In this document: positions 41,388-49,702 of the stretch, piece by piece
Numbering within the stretch: the stretch's first letter is position 1
Layout of the letters: every line of letters begins with the position of its first letter
NCBI GenBank assembly: GCA_020160805.1
Contig: JAIUPO010000012.1
Coordinates: 54,577-118,576 of the forward strand
Direction: 5' to 3'
Length of the DNA: 64,000 nucleotides
Source: Actinomycetota bacterium
GTDB lineage: Bacteria > Actinomycetota > Actinomycetes > Actinomycetales > Dermatophilaceae
Translations under genes and position numbers: made by a program
Notes under the pieces: generated by a model
The model's database searches: none
Seen by the model: only the letters and a program-made list of their open reading frames with translations
What the model was told of the DNA's origin: nothing

Positions 41388-42590
41388 ATGCCGCTCCTGG
41401 ACCGCTTCCGCCCCGCTGCCGAGTCGCCGACCGCGCCCGCTAGCGGTGCCGCGGCGGACGTCGCGGCAGATCGGTCCGCGAATGCTCTGCGCACGGCCGC
41501 CCTCGGCGGGGTGTCCGGAGCGGCCGTCAGCTTGGCCGTGACCCTGGCCGTGGTCGGCATCCTCGGTTCGCTTGCGGCGCAGGCCAGTTCGGGCTGGGGC
41601 CCGATCTTTGCTATGGGCTCGACCTTGTGGCTGATGGCTGGTGGAGCACGGGTCGCGGCCGACGGCGTCTTCGTCGCGCTCACTCCCTTGGCCGGCACCG
41701 CGCTGGTCACCTGGGTGGCCGTGCGGGCCGCCCACCGCTCCCTTCCCGAGCGTGGTCCGCGGACCAGGGCGTATGCCGCCTGGCTGGCCGGTTATGTCCT
41801 GGTCGCCGCTGCGGCGGTCGCCCTCGCGGCGAGCGGACCCGCGACGCCGGTGTGGTGGTCGCTGCCGCTGCCCGTCCTCGGCATACCCGCCCTCGCGTTG
41901 GCGATCGCCGAACTTCCGCGCGGGCATGGTGACCGGCTCGTGCACCGCATACCCCGGGTGCTGCGGCGGGCGGTCCGTCCCGCGCTGCGCACGGGAACGG
42001 TGCTGCTGCTCACCGGCATGTCGCTCTTGGTCCTCGCGGTCACCTTCCGGCTGGGTGAGGTGGGGCGGCTGTATGCCGAAGTGGACGCCGGCGTTCTAGG
42101 TTCCGTCGGCCTGACGGCTGGGCAATTGCTGGCCTGGCCGAACCTCGGGATCTGGGGGATAGCTCTGGTCAGCGGTCCGGGCTTCGCCGTGACCGAGGGG
42201 GCCTCCGTGACGCTCGGCGGCGCGGGGGGCGGCGTCCTCCCGCTGATCCCCGTGCTTGGCGCGGTGCCGAGCGCCACAAACTTCCCGTGGTTCGCGTGGC
42301 TATTGCTGCTGGTGCCAGTGCTCATCGGGGGGTATGCCGCCCGCCGCACCCTCGCCGAAATCCCGCGGCTCGCGAGCACCCGCACCAAGGTGTTTTCGGT
42401 GCTGTCGACCGTGGCGCTGACGTCCATCGGTCTTGGGGTGCTCGATGCCTTCGCCGGCGGCTCGCTGGGCGATGGCTACCTGTCGTCCGTTGGCCCGTCG
42501 GCGACGTCCGTGGTGGTCAGTCTGCTGCTCACCCTTGGCCTTGGGGCTCTTGTCGTCGTCGCGCGCGACTGGTGGCGCCTGCGCCGCTAG
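41388..42590 (+). CDS. PerM-like cell division membrane protein (DUF6350)
   Basis: 400 residues with about nine or ten helices. The gene sits directly upstream of purN-purH and close to sucCD, as DUF6350/PerM genes do throughout actinobacteria. In Mycobacterium, PerM supports the divisome under stress. Visible segments are GGVSGAAVSLAVTLAVVGIL, GAGGGVLPLIPVLGAVPSAT and VGPSATSVVVSLLLTLGLGA. ATG at 41388 follows GATGGGGACG; the GTG at 41367 is an alternative. Four GTATGCC/GGCATAC words lie inside, one of them imposing an ATA isoleucine codon. Confidence 0.85.
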   Translation: MPLLDRFRPAAESPTAPASGAAADVAADRSANALRTAALGGVSGAAVSLAVTLAVVGILGSLAAQASSGWGPIFAMGSTLWLMAGGARVAADGVFVALTPLAGTALVTWVAVRAAHRSLPERGPRTRAYAAWLAGYVLVAAAAVALAASGPATPVWWSLPLPVLGIPALALAIAELPRGHGDRLVHRIPRVLRRAVRPALRTGTVLLLTGMSLLVLAVTFRLGEVGRLYAEVDAGVLGSVGLTAGQLLAWPNLGIWGIALVSGPGFAVTEGASVTLGGAGGGVLPLIPVLGAVPSATNFPWFAWLLLLVPVLIGGYAARRTLAEIPRLASTRTKVFSVLSTVALTSIGLGVLDAFAGGSLGDGYLSSVGPSATSVVVSLLLTLGLGALVVVARDWWRLRR

Positions 42591-42708
42591 GCGACTTCGC
42601 CCGCGCCCCTCCGCGCCTTAGCTGTTCGACGCGCCCTGGCGTGCAATGGCTTTGCGCCCCGACTCAGCAGAGGCTTGTCGAATCTGCACACCGTGCAAGC
42701 TGCCCACA

Positions 42709-42742
42709 GTCGACTAACGTGTGCTAGCAGAAGTTAGTCGAC
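42709..42742. repeat. Inverted repeat upstream of purN
   Basis: GTCGACTAAC (42709-42718) pairs with GTTAGTCGAC (42733-42742), a perfect 10-bp stem around 14 bases. It lies 37 bases before the purN GTG. It could be a terminator for perM or a regulator site. The rest of the 188-bp gap shows no gene. Confidence 0.6.
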
Positions 42743-42778
42743 CCCCCCGTCGCGCCGGGCTGATCATCGGAGGAACGC

Positions 42779-43363
42779 GTGGCGGAAGCACTACGGGTCG
42801 TCGTCCTCGTCTCCGGGTCGGGGACGCTGCTGCAGGCGCTCCTGGATGCCGCGACCGACCCGGGGTTCGGGGCGCAGGTCGTGGCCGTCGGCGCCGACCG
42901 ACACGGGACGGTGGGAGAGCAGCGGGGGGTGCGGGCCGGCATACCGACCTTCGTCGAGCCCGTCTGCGCGTATGCCGACCGGTCGGCCTGGGATGTCGCG
43001 CTCGCCGAGCGGGTGGCCGAGCACCAGCCGGACTTGGTGGTCAGCGCGGGCTTCATGAAGGTTCTCGGGCCGACAGTCCTGGCGCGGCATCGGGTCATCA
43101 ACACCCACCCCGCGCTCCTGCCGAGTTTCCCTGGGGCACACGGGGTTCGCGATGCGCTGGCGCATGGCGTCAAGGTCACCGGCTGCACCTGTCACTGGGT
43201 GGACGCCGGTGTCGACACCGGGCCGATCATCGCCCAACGGGCCGTCGCCGTCGAGCCGGACGACAGCGAGGAAAGCCTGCACGAGCGCATCAAGATCGCC
43301 GAGCGGGAGATGCTGGTTGCTGTCGTCAAGGACCTGGCCCGGGCCGGGTCGAGCACGACGTAG
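42779..43363 (+). CDS. purN: Phosphoribosylglycinamide formyltransferase
   Basis: 194 residues. The GART fold begins VVVLVSGSGTLLQALLDAA, has the active-site Asn-His in INTHPALLPSFPGAHGVRDA and the catalytic Asp in HWVDAGVDTGPIIAQ. It transfers a formyl group from 10-formyl-THF to GAR in purine synthesis. GTG at 42779 follows GGAGGAAC. purH follows after a riboswitch-bearing gap. The residue pair Gly-Ile at about 42938 uses the very rare ATA codon inside a GGCATAC word. Confidence 0.96.
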   Translation: MAEALRVVVLVSGSGTLLQALLDAATDPGFGAQVVAVGADRHGTVGEQRGVRAGIPTFVEPVCAYADRSAWDVALAERVAEHQPDLVVSAGFMKVLGPTVLARHRVINTHPALLPSFPGAHGVRDALAHGVKVTGCTCHWVDAGVDTGPIIAQRAVAVEPDDSEESLHERIKIAEREMLVAVVKDLARAGSSTT

Positions 43364-43450
43364 ACTCGGGCACAGACGACTGGCGCGGGTGGGCAACCAC
43401 CGGGGAGTCACCTGCCGAGCATCGCCCGCCTGGGTGCCGGCCCCCGAGAA
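43364..43450 (+). ncRNA. ZTP (pfl) riboswitch controlling purH
   Basis: The stretch matches the pfl/ZTP aptamer: CTCGGGCAC starts P1, then GACTGGCG, the P2 stem GGTGGGCAACCACC, GGGGAGTC, and the conserved 3' domain GCCGAGCATCGCCCGCCTGGG, closed by CCCCCGAG. It binds the purine intermediate ZMP/ZTP, the substrate of purH, and raises expression when folate is short. It lies between purN and purH, so purH can respond separately. Boundaries are approximate. Confidence 0.85.
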
Positions 43451-43480
43451 CGTCTCGATATCGCAGGAGTGACCCCGCCC

Positions 43481-45103
43481 GTGATCCCCACCGCAGCCCC
43501 TGGCCCCACGCAAGATCAGCGCCCTGTGCGCCGCGCCCTGATCTCGGTCTATGACAAGACCGGCCTCGCCGACCTAGCGATCGGTTTGCACGACGCCGGC
43601 GTGTCGATAGTCTCCACTGGCGGATCGGCGAAATTCATTGCGGGACTGGGCATTCCGGTCATCGAGGTGGCCGACCTGACCGGCTTCCCGGAGTGCCTCG
43701 AGGGCCGTGTCAAGACGCTGCATCCGGTGATCCATGCTGGCGTGCTCGCCGACACCCGCAAGCCCGACCACCTCGAGCAGTTGGCCGAGCTGGAGATCCG
43801 CCCCTTTGAACTCGTCGTCGTCAATCTCTACCCCTTCTCCGCGACCGTCGCCTCGGGCGCCGGGCCGGACGATTGCGTCGAGCAGATCGACATCGGCGGC
43901 CCGTCGATGGTGCGCGCGGCCGCCAAGAACCACCCCAGCGTCGCCATCGTCACCGACCCCGCGGCATACGACATGGTCCTCGAGGCGGTCCGCGGCGGCG
44001 GGTTCACCCTGGAGCAGCGCAAGCTGCTCGCGGCTCGCGCGTTCGTGCACACGGCCGACTACGACATCGCGGTCGCGAGTTGGCTGGGCAATGCCTATGT
44101 GGATACCTCCGGCGGCGACGGCTTCCCGGGCTGGACGGCTGGTTCGTGGACCAAGGCCCACGGCCTTCGCTATGGCGAGAATCCGCACCAAAAGGCCGCG
44201 CTCTACCGGCACTGGCGTCCAGGCCTGGCGAGCGCCGAGCAACTCGCCGGCAAGGAGATGTCTTACAACAACTACGTCGACGCGGACGCCGCTGTGCGCG
44301 CCGCCTACGACCATGGCGATCAACCGACGGTCGCCATCATCAAGCACGCGAATCCGTGCGGGATCGCGGTGGGGGAGTCCGTCGAGGAGTCGTATGCCGC
44401 GGCGCACGCCTGCGACCCCGTGTCCGCCTATGGCGGCGTCGTCGCGACGAATGCGGTGGTCACCCTGGCGATGGCTCAGGCCCTCAACGAGACCTTCAGC
44501 GAGGTCATCGCGGCGCCCGCCTTTGCCGAGGATGCGCTGACTGTCCTGCGAGAGAAGAAGAATCGCCGACTCATCCAGTTGCCGGAGGGTATGACGACCC
44601 ACCGGGACCCGGTGGAGTTCCGGCCGATTTCGGGTGGGCTGCTCGTCCAGACGGCGGATCGCCTCGACGCGGTCGTCGACGCTGGCTATGGCATCGACGG
44701 CGGCGACGACGCGGCGCATTGGCGGCTGGTCGCCGGGCCAGCTGCGGATGCCGCGACCCTCGCCGAGCTCCAATTCGCATGGCGTGCGGTCCGGGCGGTG
44801 AAGTCCAATGCCATCCTGCTAGCCCGCGGTGGCGCCTCGGTCGGCATCGGGATGGGGCAGGTCAATCGCGTCGACTCGTGTCGGCTGGCTGTGGCACGCG
44901 CGGGCGAGGAGCGCTCCCGAGGCGCGGTAGCCGCCTCTGACGCTTTCTTCCCGTTCGCCGACGGGCTGCAGATCCTGCTCGACGCGGGCGTTCGGGCGGT
45001 CGTCGCCCCGGGCGGTTCGATCCGCGACGAAGAGGTCATCACGGCGGCTGAGCGAGCGGGCGTGACGATGTACTTCACGGGCACTCGGCACTTCGCGCAC
45101 TAG
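43481..45103 (+). CDS. purH: Bifunctional AICAR transformylase / IMP cyclohydrolase
   Basis: About 540 residues. The N-terminal MGS-like cyclohydrolase domain has [38 protein letters not shown] and [13 protein letters not shown]. The transformylase domain has [14 protein letters not shown], the catalytic Lys-His in [13 protein letters not shown], and [20 protein letters not shown] near the end. It makes IMP from AICAR. Either GTG 43469 (inside the AGGAG) or GTG 43481 may start it; 43481 leaves room for the ribosome site. Confidence 0.96.
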   Translation: MIPTAAPGPTQDQRPVRRALISVYDKTGLADLAIGLHDAGVSIVSTGGSAKFIAGLGIPVIEVADLTGFPECLEGRVKTLHPVIHAGVLADTRKPDHLEQLAELEIRPFELVVVNLYPFSATVASGAGPDDCVEQIDIGGPSMVRAAAKNHPSVAIVTDPAAYDMVLEAVRGGGFTLEQRKLLAARAFVHTADYDIAVASWLGNAYVDTSGGDGFPGWTAGSWTKAHGLRYGENPHQKAALYRHWRPGLASAEQLAGKEMSYNNYVDADAAVRAAYDHGDQPTVAIIKHANPCGIAVGESVEESYAAAHACDPVSAYGGVVATNAVVTLAMAQALNETFSEVIAAPAFAEDALTVLREKKNRRLIQLPEGMTTHRDPVEFRPISGGLLVQTADRLDAVVDAGYGIDGGDDAAHWRLVAGPAADAATLAELQFAWRAVRAVKSNAILLARGGASVGIGMGQVNRVDSCRLAVARAGEERSRGAVAASDAFFPFADGLQILLDAGVRAVVAPGGSIRDEEVITAAERAGVTMYFTGTRHFAH

Positions 45104-45110
45104 CCGCGGT

Positions 45111-45150
45111 GGGGAACTTTGCTGTCGCTGGGGCGACAGCAAAGTTCCCC
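45111..45150. repeat. Palindrome, family G (17-bp perfect stem)
   Basis: GGGGAACTTTGCTGTCG (45111-45127) and its exact complement (45134-45150) enclose a six-base loop. It sits between convergent purH and HAAS genes. Same architecture as family B (18-bp arms, six-base loop) but different sequence. Confidence 0.88.
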
Positions 45151-45182
45151 AACAGCCGCGCCGGGGAGCGCCCCGTCGGGCG

Positions 45183-45872
45183 TCAGCGCAGGCGCAGGCC
45201 CTTCGGCCGCGGACCGTGCTCACCCACCGCGGCGAGCAGGCGGCGGGCCGTGACGATCTGCAGCACGGCATACCCGATGCCCAAGGCCGCGAGGATCCAC
45301 GGCACCCAGGCTGCTGGCCCAGAACTCGGCGCGCCCGTGCAGTGCTCGACGCCCGCGGCGTCCACCGAGCAGGCCTGACTGACGCTCCGGAAGGTGGCCA
45401 TGCCGCTTGCCACGAGGGCGAGGAGGGCGACCGGGACGCCGCTGCCAAGCACCAGCCCGGCCTGGAGACGCTGGCTGGAGGTCCAACGTCGGCAGCGAGC
45501 AAGGAAGACCAGACCGATCACCCACACGACGAGCCCGATGGGGATCAGCAGGATGGTCAGGATGAGCACTTCCGCCGCGAGGAGCATTGCGACGGTCGTG
45601 GCCTCCCACTCGCGGCGTGGCTGCGCGGCAGGCTCCGTTGTCGGCGCTGTGTTCGGTGGCGCGGCAGCCGCCACGAGGTCTTCTGGGGGCCCAAGCCGGT
45701 CGATGAGCGTGCGCACCTCCGCTGCGGAGATCGCGCGGCCATCCGTCGCGGCGCGGAAGTGTTCTTCGATATCTGCGGCAAGTTCCCGAGCGTCGGTCTC
45801 GGGCAGGCCGACCGCAGCGCGGCGCAGCCGGTCCAGATAGTCCGTGATCAGCGGATGCGTCGTGTCCATCAT
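45183..45872 (-). CDS. HAAS-domain membrane protein (DUF1700-like)
   Basis: 229 residues. The N-terminal HAAS helical domain reads ITDYLDRLRRAAVGLPETDA, RELAADIEEHFRAA and LIDRLGPPEDLVAAA; four membrane helices follow. HAAS proteins are controlled by, and signal with, PadR-type regulators encoded just upstream, as here: its ATG overlaps the padR stop. Likely role is sensing in the membrane, exact function unknown. Confidence 0.85.
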   Translation of the reverse strand: MMDTTHPLITDYLDRLRRAAVGLPETDARELAADIEEHFRAATDGRAISAAEVRTLIDRLGPPEDLVAAAAPPNTAPTTEPAAQPRREWEATTVAMLLAAEVLILTILLIPIGLVVWVIGLVFLARCRRWTSSQRLQAGLVLGSGVPVALLALVASGMATFRSVSQACSVDAAGVEHCTGAPSSGPAAWVPWILAALGIGYAVLQIVTARRLLAAVGEHGPRPKGLRLR

Positions 45873-46216
45873 TGCTGCGCCTTTCCATCGAGAAGTCGGT
45901 CGACCGAGGCGCGGAAGTCGCTCCACGCCACCCGGAAGTCCGCGAGGGCGCGGCGTCCGGTGGGGGTTAGGGAGTAATAGCGGCGCGGCGGACCCGCATC
46001 GGATTCGCGCCAGGTGGTGGTGACGAGGTCGTCCTTGCGGAGTCGGCTGAGCAAGGGATAGACGGTGCCTTCGCTCGCGACGAGGCCGGCCTCGGCGAGT
46101 TCCCCGACGAGGTCATAGCCATAGCGCTCGTCCTCGGCGAGCAGGGCGAGGACGCAGTTCTCGAGGGCGCCCCGGCGCAGTTGCGCCAGAGCCTTGCCCT
46201 CAGGATCCGCTGTCAT
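45869..46216 (-). CDS. PadR family transcriptional regulator
   Basis: 115 residues. The winged helix reads LRRGALENCVLALLAEDERY, GYDLVGELAEAGL, SEGTVYPLLSRLRKDDLVTT and RYYSLTPTGRRALADF, with a short C-terminal helix for dimerisation. It probably represses its own operon with the HAAS gene. The region just upstream (GGTACTAGGCCACTACT on the minus strand) is a plausible PadR site by its GTAC-TAG pattern, but this is not proved. Confidence 0.92.
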   Translation of the reverse strand: MTADPEGKALAQLRRGALENCVLALLAEDERYGYDLVGELAEAGLVASEGTVYPLLSRLRKDDLVTTTWRESDAGPPRRYYSLTPTGRRALADFRVAWSDFRASVDRLLDGKAQQ

Positions 46217-46265
46217 GCGTCACACAGTAGTGGCCTAGTACCTTGCAGCGCAAGAGACAACCCCC

Positions 46266-46327
46266 GTCGAGTTCGGGAAACACGCCGGGTGTGCGGCTCG
46301 CTCGTCGGCGTGTTTCCCGAACTCGAC
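46266..46327. repeat. Long palindrome, family A copy 2 (21-bp perfect stem)
   Basis: The arms GTCGAGTTCGGGAAACACGC(C) at 46266-46286 and 46307-46327 match those of 38378-38443. The 20-base loop differs. It lies downstream of the hotdog gene and upstream of padR. Confidence 0.92.
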
Positions 46328-46372
46328 ACGTGGAAGGGGCTGCCGGCGGATGACCTGCTTGGGTGGCGCGGG

Positions 46373-47095
46373 TCAGCGCGGCCGGATGGCGGCCGGGTCG
46401 ACCGCAATCCAGATTGCATCCGCGCGCCCCAGCAGCTCCTGCCCGGGGCCGAATAGCGCTGTGCTGGAATGGAACCGGCGGCCTTCACCCCCGCCCGGCC
46501 AGGCCATCACCACGCACTCGTCCCCCACCTCCGGCAGGCCATAGACCGCGGCCGTCATCGTCCCGAGGACCATCGGCCGCCCGGCAATCCCGGCGCTCCA
46601 ACCGCCCGGGCAGTCCATGGCCGCCCACGCAATCGGAACCGACACCTCCTCGACGAGCCAGGCGGCGGCATACGCCCCTTCCGAACTGGACGCCACCGGA
46701 CCGGGGCGCAAAGCCAGCCCGTCAGTGCGGCCGGTGCCGCACGAATAGCAGGTCGGGAAGGGGTGCTGGAGCAGGCCTTCGTAGCCTGGGCCCGCGGCGA
46801 GCGCATCCGCATACGACACCGGCCCGGACGGCGGCGCCGCCAGGTCGGGCGCAAGCGTGGCGCTCGCGATCCGGTGCTCACCGTCGATCAGCTCGTATGC
46901 CGTCTCGCCAGCCTGGAGGTGCAGCTCGCGGTCCAGGGGTGGCGGGGCGAGCAGCCGCACGCTGACCGCACTGGTTGCGGCGGCGTCGCACGCCGCGAGC
47001 ACCACCTGCGCCAGGGCGCCGGCGAACCAGCCGCCATTGGCTGACCGCGGTGGGCCATTGAAGCGGGCGGGCACGGTCACGGTGGCGGACTGCAT
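46373..47095 (-). CDS. Hotdog-fold thioesterase-like protein
   Basis: About 240 residues, likely a double hotdog. The N-half has RFNGPPRSANGGWFAGALAQ, VRLLAPPPLDRELHLQ; a cysteine pair follows in PTCYSCGTGRTDGL; the C-half has IAWAAMDCPGGWSAGI. Similar actinobacterial proteins are annotated as acyl-CoA thioesterase-like without a proven substrate. ATG at 47095. A family A palindrome follows the stop. Confidence 0.65.
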   Translation of the reverse strand: MQSATVTVPARFNGPPRSANGGWFAGALAQVVLAACDAAATSAVSVRLLAPPPLDRELHLQAGETAYELIDGEHRIASATLAPDLAAPPSGPVSYADALAAGPGYEGLLQHPFPTCYSCGTGRTDGLALRPGPVASSSEGAYAAAWLVEEVSVPIAWAAMDCPGGWSAGIAGRPMVLGTMTAAVYGLPEVGDECVVMAWPGGGEGRRFHSSTALFGPGQELLGRADAIWIAVDPAAIRPR

Positions 47096-47133
47096 ACCCC
47101 CGAGTCTGGCCCACCGTCGCACGCTTCGGTCGG

Positions 47134-48219
47134 TCAGGGGCTCATCGCCAAGAAGACGAAGGACGCGAAGATCGCCAGATGCACCATCGCCTGCAGGCGG
47201 GTGGCGCGGCCTGGCACGATCGTCAAAGTGGCGACGATGAAGGTCAGCACCGCCAGGGTGATCTGCGTGGGGCCCAGGCCGAGGACGAGCGGGGCGTCGA
47301 TGAAGTGCACGGCGATGGCCAGCGTCGGGATGGTCAGACCGATGCTCGCCATGGCCGAGCCGAGGGCCAGATTCATCGACGTTTGCAAGCGGCCGCGGCG
47401 AGCGGCATTCGCGGCGGCGATCGTTTCAGGCAGCAGCACCAACAACGCGATGACGACACCGACGAAGGAGTGCGGCAGGCCAGCGGCGCGCACGCCCGAC
47501 TCGATGGCCGGGGACTCGACCTTCGCCAAGCCGACGACCGCAACGAGGGAGACAAGTAAGAGTCCGAGGCTGATCCAGGCGGTCTTGGTGGTCGGCGGAT
47601 CGGCGTGATCGTCGCCGTCGATCGGCGAACCATCCTTGGCGACCGGTAGGAAGAAGTCGCGGTGCCGGACGGTTTGGGTGGAGACGAAGGCGGCATACAG
47701 CAGCAGCGCGGAGACGGCCGCGAAGGTCAACTGGCCCGGCGTGAACACCGGCCCCGGCGCGCTGGTCGTGACGGAGGGGAAGATCAGGGTCAAGGTCGTC
47801 AGCGTTGCCACCGTGGCCAGCGCGCCGCCAGAGCCCTCGGCATTGAAGCGGGGGATGCGGGCGCCGCGGGTCGCGACGAACAGGGAGATGCCGATGATGC
47901 CGCCAAGCGTGATCATCACGGCGGCGAAGACCGTGTCGCGGGCGAGAGTCGCCGATTTCTCGGGGCCGGCGATCATCAAGGTGAGGATCAAGGACACCTC
48001 GATGACCGTCACGGCAACGGCCAACACGAGGGAGCCAAAAGGCTCGCCGACCTTGTGCGCGACGATCTCCGCATGTTGCACGGCGGCGAGGACGGCGCCG
48101 GCGAGCAGGAGGGCGCAGACGGTCACGGCGGCGGCGCCGAGATCGCGGCCATAGGAGAAGGCCAGGGCGACGAGCGCGAGCAGGGGGAGCACGTGATACC
48201 AGCGGGGGCGGGCGGTCAT
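47134..48219 (-). CDS. Calcium/sodium:proton antiporter ChaA family
   Basis: 361 residues, about eleven helices. The two cation-binding repeats are EPFGSLVLAVAVTVIEVSLI and LLVLLPETIAAANAARRGRL, followed by SMNLALGSAMASIGLTIP. The family exchanges Ca2+, Na+ or K+ for protons. On the minus strand an imperfect dyad (GTAGAAT...ATTCCACTAC) lies upstream near 48245-48270 and could be its operator. Confidence 0.88.
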   Translation of the reverse strand: MTARPRWYHVLPLLALVALAFSYGRDLGAAAVTVCALLLAGAVLAAVQHAEIVAHKVGEPFGSLVLAVAVTVIEVSLILTLMIAGPEKSATLARDTVFAAVMITLGGIIGISLFVATRGARIPRFNAEGSGGALATVATLTTLTLIFPSVTTSAPGPVFTPGQLTFAAVSALLLYAAFVSTQTVRHRDFFLPVAKDGSPIDGDDHADPPTTKTAWISLGLLLVSLVAVVGLAKVESPAIESGVRAAGLPHSFVGVVIALLVLLPETIAAANAARRGRLQTSMNLALGSAMASIGLTIPTLAIAVHFIDAPLVLGLGPTQITLAVLTFIVATLTIVPGRATRLQAMVHLAIFASFVFLAMSP

Positions 48220-48282
48220 GGGCCGTCCTTCCGAGCGGGAAATGTAGTGGAATCTTGAACTATTCTACCTGATCGGCTGGAC

Positions 48283-49506
48283 TCACTCAGCCCCGAAGCC
48301 GGCCCAGCCGCCCTCGGGCGCGACGCCCACGTCATAGCCTCGCAGGTGCTGCAGCAGGATCGGATCCTGGCGATCGAGCCACTGCACGAGCTGCTTGAAG
48401 CTGACCAGATGCGTCTCGGATGCGGCCGCCATCGAGCGCATTGCTTCCTCGACGGCATCCATATAGATCCCGCCATTCCACTGCTCGAAGTGGTTGCCGA
48501 TGATCAGCGGCGCCCGATTGGAGGTATGCGCGCGCTCGTGGGCTGCCATCAGCGCACCAAGGGCCTGGTCCTTCCACGCGGGATATTTGCTCGCGTCCTT
48601 GCTCGGCTGTGGGCCGGACTGATTCGCCATGTAGTTGTAGTCCATCGCCAAGACCTCGAAGGAGTGTCCCGGGAACGGGATCTGCGGCATCGGCAGGTCC
48701 CACACCTGGGTGCCCTCGAAAAGGGTCGGCCAGACCTGACGGCCCGTGGTGGAACTGTCATACCGCCAGCCCAGCTTGGCCGCCGTCGGGATGAGGGTCT
48801 TGCTGCCGAGCAGGCAGGGGGTTCTGGAGCCCATGAGCTCTTTGCCGTAGTCGAAAGGCAGCGAGGGGATGTCGGTCCAGCCGGTTGTGGTGCGCCAGTG
48901 CTCCACCATCCACATCGCCTGATCGATCTCTTGCGCCCAGTCAGCGCTTGACCAATTGCCGACACTTCCCGAGCCGACACAGAAATGGCCATTGAAGTGC
49001 GTTCCGATTTCGTGGCCCTCGAGCCAGGCCGCGCCGACGCCCTCGATCGTGCGGCGCACCGACTCATCGCTGAGGAAGGGTATGTCCGAGCGGCCCACCC
49101 CATTGCGCGGCGGCCGGTAGCGCGAGGCGTCGGCGCCGCGCAGCGTGTAGAGGCCGCTGAGGAAGATCGTCATGGACGCGCCGACGTCTTGGGCCACCTT
49201 GCGGAAGCGGGTCAGCAGATGCGCATCCGTCTCGCCGCCGCCATCCCAGGAGAAGACGACGAACTGGGGCGGGGCCTGGCCGGGACGCAGGTCGGGCAGT
49301 GTCGGCTGGTGCGGCTGCGGCCCGGTGTCGGAGGTCGAGCCGTCTCCGATCAGTTTTGGTGTGGCTTTCGCCTGCTTGCTCCCGGCATTCGACGCGTCGG
49401 GCTCGGCCTCGCCGCCAAGAGAAGTAGCCGCCGTGCACCCCGTCATCGCCGCCATGAGGGCAGAGCCGGTCAGCCCCAACGCTGTGCGTCGATTGGTCCG
49501 GATCAT
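48283..49506 (-). CDS. Polysaccharide-deacetylase-like lipoprotein
   Basis: 407 residues. A twin-arginine start (RTNRRTALGLTGSALMAAMT) ends in a lipobox Cys (MTGC). The enzyme part shows a polysaccharide deacetylase/NodB-like barrel with FVVFSWDGGGE and WLEGHEIGTHFNGHFC, and later PLIIGNHFEQWNGG. Proteins of this type are secreted, surface-anchored and probably act on cell-wall or capsular glycans. The first catalytic motif is WDGGGE rather than the usual TFDDG, so activity is uncertain. Confidence 0.8.
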   Translation of the reverse strand: MIRTNRRTALGLTGSALMAAMTGCTAATSLGGEAEPDASNAGSKQAKATPKLIGDGSTSDTGPQPHQPTLPDLRPGQAPPQFVVFSWDGGGETDAHLLTRFRKVAQDVGASMTIFLSGLYTLRGADASRYRPPRNGVGRSDIPFLSDESVRRTIEGVGAAWLEGHEIGTHFNGHFCVGSGSVGNWSSADWAQEIDQAMWMVEHWRTTTGWTDIPSLPFDYGKELMGSRTPCLLGSKTLIPTAAKLGWRYDSSTTGRQVWPTLFEGTQVWDLPMPQIPFPGHSFEVLAMDYNYMANQSGPQPSKDASKYPAWKDQALGALMAAHERAHTSNRAPLIIGNHFEQWNGGIYMDAVEEAMRSMAAASETHLVSFKQLVQWLDRQDPILLQHLRGYDVGVAPEGGWAGFGAE

Positions 49507-49607
49507 GCGTCACCCCTTCGTCCCCCACTGTGGCAAGCAAGTGCTCGCCTACTGTGATGACGCGCCGGGGCCGCGCTCGGTTGGCCCGGAAATGTGCAGG
49601 CAGGAGG

Positions 49608-49702
49608 CGCGCATCGACACCCGATCGCCGCATGCACACTCGATCCGCGCGTTGACACCCCGTGGACCGGGTGTCGATGCACGGATCAGGTGTCGATGCG
49701 CG
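49608..49702. repeat. Long palindrome, family C copy 2 (diverged)
   Basis: Same order of parts as 4126-4211: GCGCATCGACACCCGATCG, a diverged second left part, GCGCGTTGACACCC, a short loop, GGGTGTCGATGC and GATCAGGTGTCGATGCGC. Both an inner and an outer stem can form. The last codons and stop of the beta-lactamase-fold gene lie inside it. Confidence 0.8.
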
